From GCA-2731375 sp964590195 (GTDB lineage: Bacteria; Pseudomonadota; Alphaproteobacteria; GCA-2731375): 31,271 nt of DNA. Every line of letters starts with the position of its first letter. Positions within the stretch are counted from its first letter, which is position 1. This document shows, piece by piece, positions 15,729-23,720 of the stretch. The DNA is taken from contig CAZPWJ010000056.1 in NCBI GenBank assembly GCA_964590195.1, forward strand, positions 1 to 31,271. The letters run 5' to 3'. The position numbers were made by a program, and so were the translations under genes. The notes under the pieces were generated by a model. It was given only the letters and a program-made list of their open reading frames with translations, made no database searches and had not been told where the DNA came from.

Positions 15729-17162
15729 CTATACCACGGGGCGGTTGCGGATTGCCTCGTCCACTTTGCGTTTCAGCATCTGGCCATCCTTCACATCGCC
15801 AAAGAACTCGCCGTCCTGCATCATCACCTTGCCGCGCAGTACCGTCAGCGAGGGCCAGACCTCCGCTTCATAGCCTTCCCAGGGTGTGTAATCCGTCTCA
15901 TGCAAACGGGCCGCCGTTACCGTGCGTTTCTGGCCGGGGTCCAGCACCGTGATATCGGCATCGCTGCCCGCCGCCAACGCGCCCTTCTTGGGGTACATGC
16001 CCATGATCTTGGCGGCGTTGGTCGACACCAAGTCGGTGAATTTGGCCAAACTATAGCCGCGTTTCTTGACCATCTCGGTATACATCACCGAAACCCGCGG
16101 CTCACAACCGGCGTTGCCGCCCGTGGTGTCGTCAATACGGTGGCCTTGGGTCTTGGTCGAAAGGGTGCAACAGATCTCGTCCGTGGCCACGGTGGAGATC
16201 GAGCCGCGCAACTGCCCCTCCCAAAGGGCATCCTGGTCCGAGGTTTCCTTCAGGCTGGGATAGGTGTGATAGATCTGCCCGTTTGGCCGTTTGTAATGTT
16301 CGTGGGTGAACATCAGGTACTGGTGCAGGGTCTCGCCATAAATGGGGAAGCCTTTCGCGCGCGCTGCTTCAATGGCAGCGACGCCGCTGGCCGCACTGAC
16401 ATGCATCATATAAAGCGGCGTGCCGTCCACGTGCTCGGCCAGGCGGATAATGCGCCTGAACGATAGATCCTCGGACATGGAATTGTGCACCTCGGCCAGG
16501 TTCTCGAAGCCGGTGCGGCCTTCGCGCTGGAGAACGTCGTACATATGCATGACGATTTCATCGTCCTCGGCATGAATGGCGCCGATACCGCCTTCTTTCT
16601 TCAGAACCTTGAAGATCTCCCAGATATGGCCATGGGTGATCTTGCGGCCCTTGCGCGAGGGCGTGATGTCGGTGGTGAAAATCTTGATGGAGGGGAAGCC
16701 GTCCTGGATTGCCTCTCCCACCTGGGGCAGGACTTCCGGCGGGATCGCACCCTGCAACATGATGTGATAGCCGTAATCCGTATAGCACTTGCCGGTCCAA
16801 TCCTGCTTGCGGACATTGATCACTTCTTCGATCGTACGATCCTGCTGCCAAGTGGCGAAATCCAGCAACGTCGTGGTACCGCCGTGAATGGCGGCGCGGC
16901 TGACAATATCGGGGCCGTCGGTCATGGTGACTTCGCCGCCTTCCTCAATGGCCGGAATATGCCACAGGGAATGAATATGCGGATCGATACCACCCGGTAT
17001 GACGATCTTGCCGCGGGCATCGATCACCCGTCCCGCCTGGCTATCATCAAAGGTGCCGGGCGCGGCGATGGCGGCAATGGTCTCGCCCTTGACGCAGACG
17101 TCCCAGGCGCCGGTGCCTTGCGGTGTTACCACCTGGTCGCCCCGTACGATCAGATCAAACAT
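15729..17162 (-). CDS. Hydantoinase/dihydropyrimidinase-like amidohydrolase
   Basis: A 477-residue cyclic amidohydrolase, clearly distinct from the one at 5681-7150. Metal-site elements are HxH in GGIDPHIHSLWHI, the Lys in PSIKIFTTD, His in GAIHAEDDE, His in YMMHVSAASG, and the Asp in VATDEICC. The usual SDHAP motif is altered to TDEICC, which marks a divergent subgroup with perhaps a different substrate. GGAGGGAGGG lies before the ATG. It is the first gene of a unit with the DAO-type oxidase, and is divergent from an N-acyl-D-amino-acid deacylase across 87 bp. Ring opening of hydantoins or dihydropyrimidines is likely; the exact substrate is open. Confidence 0.85.
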   Translation of the reverse strand: MFDLIVRGDQVVTPQGTGAWDVCVKGETIAAIAAPGTFDDSQAGRVIDARGKIVIPGGIDPHIHSLWHIPAIEEGGEVTMTDGPDIVSRAAIHGGTTTLLDFATWQQDRTIEEVINVRKQDWTGKCYTDYGYHIMLQGAIPPEVLPQVGEAIQDGFPSIKIFTTDITPSRKGRKITHGHIWEIFKVLKKEGGIGAIHAEDDEIVMHMYDVLQREGRTGFENLAEVHNSMSEDLSFRRIIRLAEHVDGTPLYMMHVSAASGVAAIEAARAKGFPIYGETLHQYLMFTHEHYKRPNGQIYHTYPSLKETSDQDALWEGQLRGSISTVATDEICCTLSTKTQGHRIDDTTGGNAGCEPRVSVMYTEMVKKRGYSLAKFTDLVSTNAAKIMGMYPKKGALAAGSDADITVLDPGQKRTVTAARLHETDYTPWEGYEAEVWPSLTVLRGKVMMQDGEFFGDVKDGQMLKRKVDEAIRNRPVV

Positions 17163-17249
17163 AACAGCCCTCCCTCCATCACGAATGTCCAGATACGAAG
17201 TCTAGCAGCATATACCCGCGGCACGCTAATATTCCGGCATGAGGAAGCG

Positions 17250-18836
17250 ATGACGCCAGAGCTGATAATCAGAAACGGCACTGTGTTCGACGGCTTGGGC
17301 AACCCCGGCATTCGGGCGGACGTTGCCGTGCATCAGGGGCGCATTGTCGAGGTCGGGCGCTTTGATGGTTCCGGCGTCAGAGAAATCGATGCCTCCGGGC
17401 TGTACCTGTCGCCCGGCTTCATCGACATTCACAGCCATTCCGATTTCACCCTGCTGGTCGACCCGCGCGCGGTCAGCGCCGTGCATCAGGGCGTCACTTT
17501 GGAGGTGATCGGCAACTGCGGCCATGGCTGCTTTCCCCTGATAGACAAGCAGCTGGCAAAAAACACCATCTATGGCATCAGCGACGATCTCGACCTGGAC
17601 TGGTCAACACCCGCCGCCTATCTGGACCGGCTGGAAGCGGCCAGGCCGGCGATCAATGTCCTGACCCTGGTGCCCAATGGCCAGTTGCGCCAGGCCACGG
17701 TTGGTCTAGCCGAGCGCCCGGCCAGCACCGAGGAACGCCGGGAGATGCGCCGCCATCTGGACGAGGCGTTGGAGGCCGGCGCCCACGGTCTTTCCACGGG
17801 CCTGGAATACCCGATCGAAATGGGCGCCAGCGCGGAGGAAGTCGCCGCCCTGCTGGAACCCATCGCCCGCCGTGGCTTGCTTTATGCCACCCATACCCGC
17901 AAGCGTGACGACGGTGCCTTGGCGGCGATCGAGGAGGCCCTGCGGACCGCCCGCGATGCCGGGGTTCGGCTGCAAATATCCCATCTGCTACCCCGTGGCG
18001 GCCGGGACGATTGCGAGGCCAGCGTGGAGCTGGTGGCAAACGCCAGGGACGGCGGCCAGGATGTCGCCTTTGATATGCATACCCGTGATTTCTCCCTGAC
18101 TTTTCTGCATGCCATGCTGCCGCCCTGGGCCATGGCGGACGGCTTGGCCGGACTGCCCAAGGTATTGTCGGCCACCGGCAGCCGGGAGCGCATCCACGCT
18201 CACCCCTCCATTGTCACCAGTGGCGGCTGGGGGCGGGTGACCCTGCTGGACAATGACGTGGCGCCCGAATTCGCCCGCCTTGATTTCGACGCCATAGGAC
18301 GGCGCATGAACATGGCGCCGGGTGATGCCACCCTGGAACTGCTCTGCCGCTCTGCCGCCTCGCCCCGGCCCCTGATGATCATCCGGCCCGTTTACAGCGA
18401 AGCTGATCAGGATCTGGCTTTTGGCCATGATCTTTGCATGCCCGGCTCGGATGCCACGTCCCTGTGCCCGGACGGACCGCTGGCGGGCTCGGCCTTTCAT
18501 GGTGCCTATAGCTGGGCGGCCTGGTTCTATCGCGTCTGTGTGAACGAGCGCGGGTTGCTGAGCCCGGCAGCAGCGATCCATAAACTGACCGGACAGCCCG
18601 CCGCCGTGCTTAACCTGGCCGACCGGGGCGTACTGAAACCGGGCGCGCGGGCGGATATCGCGGTCTTTGATCCGAAGGGCTTTGGCGAGGCCGCGACCCT
18701 GTGGCAGCCGAACCAAACCGCATTGGGGATGAAATTTGTTCTGGTCAACGGCGCCCTGGTGCTGGACGATGGCGCGGCCACTAATATGAGGCCCGGCCAG
18801 GTCCTGCGCCAAGGTACCGCAATCGGGGCCCTGTAA
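17250..18836 (+). CDS. N-acyl-D-amino-acid deacylase (D-aminoacylase) family
   Basis: A 528-residue amidohydrolase of the D-aminoacylase type, which removes the acyl group from N-acyl-D-amino acids. Seen are the metal motif GFIDIHSHSDFTLL (about residues 60-73), the GNCGHGCFP stretch, GAHGLSTGLEYPIE, the His of ATHTRKRDD, QISHLLPRG, and the late GSDATSLCPDG carrying the catalytic-site Asp. The C-terminal beta domain (GVLKPGARADIAVFDP) is intact. The ATG at 17250 is preferred because GAGGAAG lies just upstream. The open frame runs back to 16485, but that part is antisense to the hydantoinase. A GMC oxidoreductase follows 29 bp later, probably in the same operon. Confidence 0.9.
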   Translation: MTPELIIRNGTVFDGLGNPGIRADVAVHQGRIVEVGRFDGSGVREIDASGLYLSPGFIDIHSHSDFTLLVDPRAVSAVHQGVTLEVIGNCGHGCFPLIDKQLAKNTIYGISDDLDLDWSTPAAYLDRLEAARPAINVLTLVPNGQLRQATVGLAERPASTEERREMRRHLDEALEAGAHGLSTGLEYPIEMGASAEEVAALLEPIARRGLLYATHTRKRDDGALAAIEEALRTARDAGVRLQISHLLPRGGRDDCEASVELVANARDGGQDVAFDMHTRDFSLTFLHAMLPPWAMADGLAGLPKVLSATGSRERIHAHPSIVTSGGWGRVTLLDNDVAPEFARLDFDAIGRRMNMAPGDATLELLCRSAASPRPLMIIRPVYSEADQDLAFGHDLCMPGSDATSLCPDGPLAGSAFHGAYSWAAWFYRVCVNERGLLSPAAAIHKLTGQPAAVLNLADRGVLKPGARADIAVFDPKGFGEAATLWQPNQTALGMKFVLVNGALVLDDGAATNMRPGQVLRQGTAIGAL

Positions 18837-18865
18837 CTGAAGCCTTGTAACTGTAAAGAAATGGG

Positions 18866-20470
18866 ATGCGTGAGATGGAAAGCCAGACGTACGATTACAT
18901 AGTTGTGGGCGCCGGTTCCGCCGGCGCCGTGCTGGCCAACCGGCTCACCGCATCGGGAAAATACTCCGTGCTGTTGTTGGAGGCCGGGCGCCCCAGCCAC
19001 CCCTGGTCACGTGTACCCATCGGCTTTGCCCGCCTGATCGACAATCCAAAAGCCAACTGGCTCTATGAATCGAAGCCCGACGAAGGCTCCGCCAACCGGC
19101 CAATCCCCGTGCCGCGCGGCAAGCTGCTGGGCGGTTCGTCATCCATCAACGGCATGGTCTTCGTGCGTGGCCAGGCCCAGGATTTCGATACCTGGGCCCA
19201 GTTGGGCAACCGTGGCTGGAGTTATCGCGATGTGCTGCCGCATTTCCGGGCCATGGAAAATTATGACGAGGGCGAGGATGAATTCCGCGGCCGCGACGGG
19301 CCGCTCCGCGTCACCGACACCACCGAGGGCGGGCCGCTCTACGATGCCCTGATTGCGGCGGCGGCGGAGCAGGGCATCGAACATAACCTTGATTACAACG
19401 GCGCGGTGCAGGAAGGCATCGCCATGACCCAGGTCACCATCAACAAGGGCCGGCGCATGTCCACGGCGTACTGCTATCTGGACCCGGCCCGGGACCGCGC
19501 CAACCTGCGCATCCAGACCGGCGCCCTGACCGAAGGCCTGATCCTGGAAGGCACCAAATGCCTCGGCGTACGCTATACGGTCGGCGGCGTCAGCCAGGAG
19601 GCGCGGGCGGGCCGCGAGGTCATCGTCTCCGCCGGCGCCGTCAACTCGCCGCAATTGCTGGAGCTGTCAGGCATCGGCCAGCCGGAAGTGTTGAAGCGGC
19701 ATGGTATCGAGGTGCGCCATGCCCTGCCGGGCGTTGGCGAGAACCTGCGCGATCATTACGCCCCCCGCATGATGTGGAACGTCAAATCACCGGGCCTGAC
19801 CTACAACGACAAGGCGCGTGGTGTGAAAATGGTCTGGCAGGCTTTGCGTTATGCCACCACCGGCAAGGGTCTGCTGGGCCTGCCGGCCTCGCCCATGCGG
19901 GCCTATGTGCGCTCCCGCGAGGGCCTGGACAGCCCGGATATCGGCATCTCGTGGATACCGTTCCTGGTGCAGGACGGCTACAAGCTGCACAATGATTCAG
20001 GGATGACCGTGATTACTCATCCATTGCGCTCGGAATCCACCGGCTCGATCCATATCGGCACCGAGCAGGCGGACGCGCCGCCGGAAATCCGTTTCAATTT
20101 CCTCTCCGCCGAATATGACCGCCAGGTCACCCTGGCGGCAATGGAGATCGTCCGCGGCGTCATGGGGGCGCCGGCCATGACGGCCCTAAGGGCAGAGGAA
20201 ATCGCCCCGGGCCAGGCCTTGCAGGGCGACGACGAGTTGCTGGACTGGGTCAGGGCCACTGCGGAAACCGCCTATCACCCGGTCGGCACCTGCAAGATGG
20301 GCACGGATCATAAAGCGGTGGTGGACGAGAGCCTGCGCGTCCACGGCATCCAGAACCTGCGCGTGGCCGATGCCTCGATCATGCCCACGTTGACGTCCGG
20401 AAACACCAATGCGCCGTCGATCATGATCGGCGAAAAAGCAGCCGCCATGGTGCTGGAGAGTACGGGTTAG
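18866..20470 (+). CDS. GMC family oxidoreductase (choline/alcohol dehydrogenase-like)
   Basis: A 534-residue FAD enzyme of the glucose-methanol-choline family. The N-terminal YDYIVVGAGSAGAVLANRL binds FAD. GGSSSINGMVFVRGQAQDFDTW (about residues 90-111) is the first GMC signature, and a second lies around GAVNSPQLLELSGIG. The active-site pair is His471 (AYHPVGTCKMG) and Asn515 (SGNTNAPS). It oxidises an alcohol; the substrate is unknown, and BetA-like sequence does not prove choline use. The alternative start at 18875 has GGGA eight bases upstream and may be the true one. It sits 29 bp behind the deacylase gene and converges on the DUF3237 gene. Confidence 0.92.
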   Translation: MREMESQTYDYIVVGAGSAGAVLANRLTASGKYSVLLLEAGRPSHPWSRVPIGFARLIDNPKANWLYESKPDEGSANRPIPVPRGKLLGGSSSINGMVFVRGQAQDFDTWAQLGNRGWSYRDVLPHFRAMENYDEGEDEFRGRDGPLRVTDTTEGGPLYDALIAAAAEQGIEHNLDYNGAVQEGIAMTQVTINKGRRMSTAYCYLDPARDRANLRIQTGALTEGLILEGTKCLGVRYTVGGVSQEARAGREVIVSAGAVNSPQLLELSGIGQPEVLKRHGIEVRHALPGVGENLRDHYAPRMMWNVKSPGLTYNDKARGVKMVWQALRYATTGKGLLGLPASPMRAYVRSREGLDSPDIGISWIPFLVQDGYKLHNDSGMTVITHPLRSESTGSIHIGTEQADAPPEIRFNFLSAEYDRQVTLAAMEIVRGVMGAPAMTALRAEEIAPGQALQGDDELLDWVRATAETAYHPVGTCKMGTDHKAVVDESLRVHGIQNLRVADASIMPTLTSGNTNAPSIMIGEKAAAMVLESTG

Positions 20471-20478
20471 AACGCGCC

Positions 20479-20949
20479 CTACAGCACCTCGTAGACATCA
20501 TAGACGGCCGCCTCGGGTTCGCGGCGACCGACGCCGATGGCGACAGTGCGGTTCATCCAGTCGTGCTCTTTTGAATCCGTCTCGAAGAACAACGCGGTGC
20601 GCAAATAGACGTCCGCCATATCGACCGTCTCGCCCTGCACGATCTGCTCCATGACCTCCGGCGCGGCATGGCGATAGCCTTTGTATTGGATGAACAAATG
20701 TCCGCCGCCGTTGATTTCCAGGGTCAGGCGAACGTCTGGCTGGACCACGCCGTCGAAGCGGCGCAACAACGCATCGGCGCTGCCCTTGACGATGCGGGCA
20801 TCGATCCGTGGGCCCTGAAAATGGCCGCTTTCGAAATAATCCACTCGGCGAAACTGCCCCATGGGCGTGGCGCCAAAGATGTGGGAGCCCAGGATATCGA
20901 TCTTCAGTTCGCCCAGGAACGTCGTGTTAAGGGATTGGGTTGGGGGCAT
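20479..20949 (-). CDS. DUF3237 family protein
   Basis: A 156-residue protein with the DUF3237 pattern: LGELKIDILGSHIFGATPMGQFRRVDY, then GADALLRRFDG-like and EINGGGHLFIQYKGYRH, and the C-terminal VYLRTALFFETDSKEHDWMNRTVAIGVGRR. The fold is a small beta barrel and its function is not established. GAAGGA precedes the ATG. It is the last gene of an apparent operon with a TetR regulator and a deiodinase-like selenoprotein, 43 bp behind the latter. Confidence 0.88.
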   Translation of the reverse strand: MPPTQSLNTTFLGELKIDILGSHIFGATPMGQFRRVDYFESGHFQGPRIDARIVKGSADALLRRFDGVVQPDVRLTLEINGGGHLFIQYKGYRHAAPEVMEQIVQGETVDMADVYLRTALFFETDSKEHDWMNRTVAIGVGRREPEAAVYDVYEVL

Positions 20950-20992
20950 TTCGTATCCTTCTTGTTAAAGCCGTTGACCAGTAACTCCAGCC

Positions 20993-21673
20993 TCAGCCAA
21001 TCAGCTCTTTCAACACCGCCTCAAAGGCGGCGTCGTCCCAGCCCCAGGGGCCTTTCGCGCCGGCGTAAGCGATCTTGCCCTCGCCGTCGATGACGAACAG
21101 GCGCATGGGCAGGCCGACGTATTTTTCGTCAATGTCATTGTCGATGCCGTCGACCAGCATGGGCATGTGCAGATCCAGGCCGATCTGACAGGCCGAGGCC
21201 ACCGCCGTCCGTTCGTCATCGGTGGCGGGTTCGTCATACAGGATGTCTTCGATCAGGTTGTTGGGCACCTGCCAACCGCGCGCCGGGTGCGCCTCTCGGA
21301 TATAGACAATGTGGAAGTGAACCTGGTCTTTGTATGTGGCGTAGAGTTGGTTCAAGCGCACGGCTTGTTTGCGGAAGGGCGGTCAGGTGTACGAGCCGAA
21401 GACGAGCCCCACCAGTTTACCCCGCAAATCCGACAGACACACCGTCTCGCCCGTGCGCTTGCGTTCACGGTCCAGAACATCGGCGACGAAATCCGGCGCC
21501 GTCTCGCCGACCTTCGGCACTCCTCCCTCGCGGGCCTGTTGCGTCGCCATGTGGGTTTCGAACTGTTCTTCGGTGATATCGGAAATATCCAGCCAGACCC
21601 GGCGTTTACCGTCCCAGTCCATGGCGCCGTATTCTTCCAGGGTAACGGGGCTGTCTTGAACCGTATTGGTCAT
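20993..21673 (-). CDS. Deiodinase-like selenoprotein (in-frame TGA = Sec97)
   Basis: One 226-residue gene that looks like two open frames because of a TGA at codon 97 (21383-21385). Read through, the protein has a helical N-terminal part and a thioredoxin-fold part from about residue 50 (VGETAPDFVADVLD, LSDLRGKLVGLVFGSYT-U-PPFRKQAVRLNQLY). VHFHIVYIREAHPARGW and a C-terminal LFVIDGEGKIAYAG follow. GSYT-U-PPFR and YIREAHPARGW are the iodothyronine-deiodinase hallmarks (eukaryotic form SCTUPPF, EAHPSDGW), and the TGA sits exactly on the catalytic selenocysteine. AGAGGAG precedes the ATG. A candidate SECIS hairpin lies at 21353-21367. Deiodinase-like selenoproteins are known in marine bacterial datasets; their bacterial substrate is unknown and redox or dehalogenase chemistry is inferred. 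A pseudogene is unlikely, since both halves are conserved and in frame. Confidence 0.9.
21353..21367 (-). promoter_or_regulatory. Candidate bacterial SECIS element
   Basis: In the sense of the selenoprotein mRNA, CAAGC and GCUUG form a five-base-pair stem around the loop CGUGC, starting 15 nt after the UGA. The loop begins 20 nt after the UGA and contains GU. Bacterial SECIS elements have a short stem-loop with a GU in the apical loop, about 16-37 nt from the UGA. The stem is short, so this is a good positional match rather than proof. Confidence 0.6.
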
Positions 21674-21690
21674 GGCTGGCTCCTCTTGTA

Positions 21691-22350
21691 TCAGGTCTCG
21701 GCGGGCAGCACCCCGTGAAACAGCATCTCCACCGCCTGGGCGGCGATCTCCTCCACCGGGCGTTGGCTGGGATCATACCATTCCACGGTCCAGTTCAAAG
21801 AGCCCAGTAATAACGGCCGCAGAACACGAACATCGAGGTCGGCGCGGATGGCGCCCGCCGCCTGGGCCGCACCCAAAAGATCCTGCCACAAAACCACATA
21901 AGCATCGCGCAGCGGCTGGCTTTTTTGCTGGAAGGCCAAGGGTACCTCGCCATAGGTGCGGATCGAGGTGGAGGTGTAATCGCCATGGCTCAACAAGGCC
22001 TGCAAATGGGCAACGACCGCCACTTCGATGCGGCGCTGATGCGGCGCCCCGGCGGGAAGTGCTGCCAGACTGTCGCGCACCGCCTCGTAGACGGCGCGGA
22101 CACCGCGTTCCAGAACCGCATCCATGATCTCGTCCTTGGAGGCGAAATGATAATAAATGCTGCCGGCCTGAATGCCAGCGACCTCGGCGATCTTGCGCAG
22201 AGTGGTATTGCCATAGCCTTGCCGGCGCAACATGCGGGCAGCGGCGTCCAGGATCTGCCCGCGCGAGATCTCGGATTTGCGACCCCGCCGCGGCGGCGCG
22301 CCCGGATCGCCCGGATCGCCCGGATCGCCTAGATCGCCTAGATCGTTCAT
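21691..22350 (-). CDS. TetR family transcriptional regulator
   Basis: A 219-residue TetR-type repressor. After a low-complexity tail of GDP/GDL triplets (residues 3-17), the DNA-binding domain runs from about residue 26 to 75 (ISRGQILDAAARMLRRQGYGNTTLRKIAEVAGIQAGSIYYHFASKDEI in segments). The helix-turn-helix is around TTLRKIAEVAG and SIYYHF. The remainder is the variable ligand-binding dimerisation domain. Its stop lies 17 bp before the start of the selenoprotein gene on the same strand, so the two are probably cotranscribed. It is divergent from an acyl-CoA dehydrogenase gene and may control both directions from the 184-bp region between them. Confidence 0.92.
   Translation of the reverse strand: MNDLGDLGDPGDPGDPGAPPRRGRKSEISRGQILDAAARMLRRQGYGNTTLRKIAEVAGIQAGSIYYHFASKDEIMDAVLERGVRAVYEAVRDSLAALPAGAPHQRRIEVAVVAHLQALLSHGDYTSTSIRTYGEVPLAFQQKSQPLRDAYVVLWQDLLGAAQAAGAIRADLDVRVLRPLLLGSLNWTVEWYDPSQRPVEEIAAQAVEMLFHGVLPAET
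22304..22348. repeat. 9-bp tandem repeat in tetR N-terminal codons
   Basis: Five consecutive 9-bp units: GGATCGCCC twice, then GGATCGCCT, AGATCGCCT and a degenerate last unit. They encode the GDP/GDL tripeptides at the start of the TetR protein. Because the unit is nine bases, copy-number change would alter tail length without shifting the frame. Confidence 0.9.
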
Positions 22351-22385
22351 GGCAATACTCTCCCCCCAAAAAATTGGATGCCCAA

Positions 22386-22409
22386 GTTGAATAAGCAGAT
22401 TAACTCAAC
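22386..22409. promoter_or_regulatory. Possible TetR operator between divergent genes
   Basis: GTTGA (22386-22390) and TCAAC (22405-22409) form an interrupted inverted repeat with 14 bases between. It lies in the AT-rich part of the intergenic region between tetR and the acyl-CoA dehydrogenase. TetR operators are often interrupted palindromes of this size. A second short palindrome, AACGTT, follows near 22429. The match is suggestive only. Confidence 0.25.
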
Positions 22410-22534
22410 CAGCAAAAATTTTCTAACTAACGTTCGATGGAAATAGACCAGCCGTGGTGGTAGCGTGGGCCAAGGCAAAATTGGCGCCGCCAGTCGCATC
22501 CAGAGTAAGCACGATTTCAAGAAGGCAGAGACAA

Positions 22535-23695
22535 ATGGATTTCACCCTCAGCCCGGAACAACAACTAATTCATGACTACGGCGGCAAGCTGGCGCAGTCG
22601 TTCGATCACAAGTACTGGCTGGAAAAGGCACGCAAGAACGAATTTCCCGAAGATATGTGGCGCCAGGCCGCTGACGACGGATTTGCCGGCCTGATGGTCG
22701 ACGAGGCCTACGGCGGCGCCGGTCTGGGCCTGTTGGAAATGTCCCTGTTTATCGAAGGTTTGAGCAACGCAGGGGTACCGTTATTGATGTATGTGGTCGG
22801 CCCGACCATGTCCATGGGCCATATCAACCTGCATGGCACGGAAGAGCAGAAATCCCGCTATCTGCCCGACGCCGCCGCCGGCAAGACCCTGTTCTGCTTT
22901 GCCATTACAGAGCCCAACGCGGGCAGCAATTCCATGCGCATTCAGACCATCGCCAAGCCGAATGGCGAGCGTTTTAAGCTGAGCGGTTCGAAGGTCTTTA
23001 TTACCGGCGTCGATGTCTGCGACTATGCCATTGTGGTCGCCCGCACCACGCCGTTTGATCAGGTCAAGCGCAAGACCGACGGCTTCATCGTGTTCATCGT
23101 CGATCTGAAAACCAAGGGCGTCGATTTTCATCCCATCGATATGAACATGATCCTGCCGGAACGTCAGTTCACCATGTTCTTCGACGAGGTGGACCTAGGC
23201 CCCGAAGACGTCGTCGGCGAAGTCGGCAAGGGCTTTGAGACCTTGTTCGATCTGCTGAACCCGGAGCGCGTGACCGTTGCCGCCCTTAGTTGCGGCATTG
23301 GCCGCTTCGCCATCGAAAAAGCGGCCGCCTATGCCTCGGAACGGGTGGTCTTCGACGGCCCCATCGGCGCCTATCAAGGCGTGCAACACCCCCTGGCCGT
23401 AGCCAAGACACAGGTTGAAATGTCTTCCCTGATCATGCGCCAGGCGGCTTGCCAGTATGACCAGGGCGAAGAGGCCGGCGCGGCTTCGAACATGGCGAAA
23501 TACGCCGCCGCCGAGGCCTCCATCATGGCCGTGGAAGCAGCCCTGCAGGCCCATGGCGGCAACGGCTTCACCAACGAGTATGGTATCTATGATCTATATT
23601 CCCTGGCCCGCCTGATGCGCACCGCGCCCCTAAACCGGGAGCAAATTTTGAACTATATTGGCGAGCGTGTCCTGGGCATGCCCCGATCGTACTAA
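22535..23695 (+). CDS. Acyl-CoA dehydrogenase
   Basis: A 386-residue FAD enzyme of acyl-CoA dehydrogenase type. Seen are the N-terminal helical domain (LSPEQQLIHDYGGKLAQ), the flavin/substrate signature CFAITEPNAGSNSMRIQT (about residues 121-138), the beta-domain KLSGSKVFITGVD, and the C-terminal domain ending IGERVLGMPRSY. The medium-chain catalytic Glu position (usually YEGT) reads YSLARLMRTAP. A Glu is present in NPERVTVAALSCGIG, where isovaleryl-CoA and long-chain enzymes carry their base. The ATG at 22535 is chosen because MDFTLSPEQ is the usual family start and AAGAAGG lies upstream. It is followed 25 bp later by an HMG-CoA-lyase-like gene, which suggests branched-chain acyl-CoA breakdown. 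Confidence 0.92.
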   Translation: MDFTLSPEQQLIHDYGGKLAQSFDHKYWLEKARKNEFPEDMWRQAADDGFAGLMVDEAYGGAGLGLLEMSLFIEGLSNAGVPLLMYVVGPTMSMGHINLHGTEEQKSRYLPDAAAGKTLFCFAITEPNAGSNSMRIQTIAKPNGERFKLSGSKVFITGVDVCDYAIVVARTTPFDQVKRKTDGFIVFIVDLKTKGVDFHPIDMNMILPERQFTMFFDEVDLGPEDVVGEVGKGFETLFDLLNPERVTVAALSCGIGRFAIEKAAAYASERVVFDGPIGAYQGVQHPLAVAKTQVEMSSLIMRQAACQYDQGEEAGAASNMAKYAAAEASIMAVEAALQAHGGNGFTNEYGIYDLYSLARLMRTAPLNREQILNYIGERVLGMPRSY

Positions 23696-23720
23696 GTGTC
23701 GTATTGAAGAGGAACCGAAG

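Noticed and set aside
16485..17249. Long 5' extension of the deacylase open frame
   Set aside because: It is fully antisense to the hydantoinase, and the translation has no recognisable motif. A good ribosome site and the family's normal N-terminus occur at 17250.
20993..21361. Separate gene starting at the GTG of the second half of the selenoprotein
   Set aside because: It would start inside the deiodinase fold without a ribosome site, and the frame continues directly from the upstream part through the TGA.
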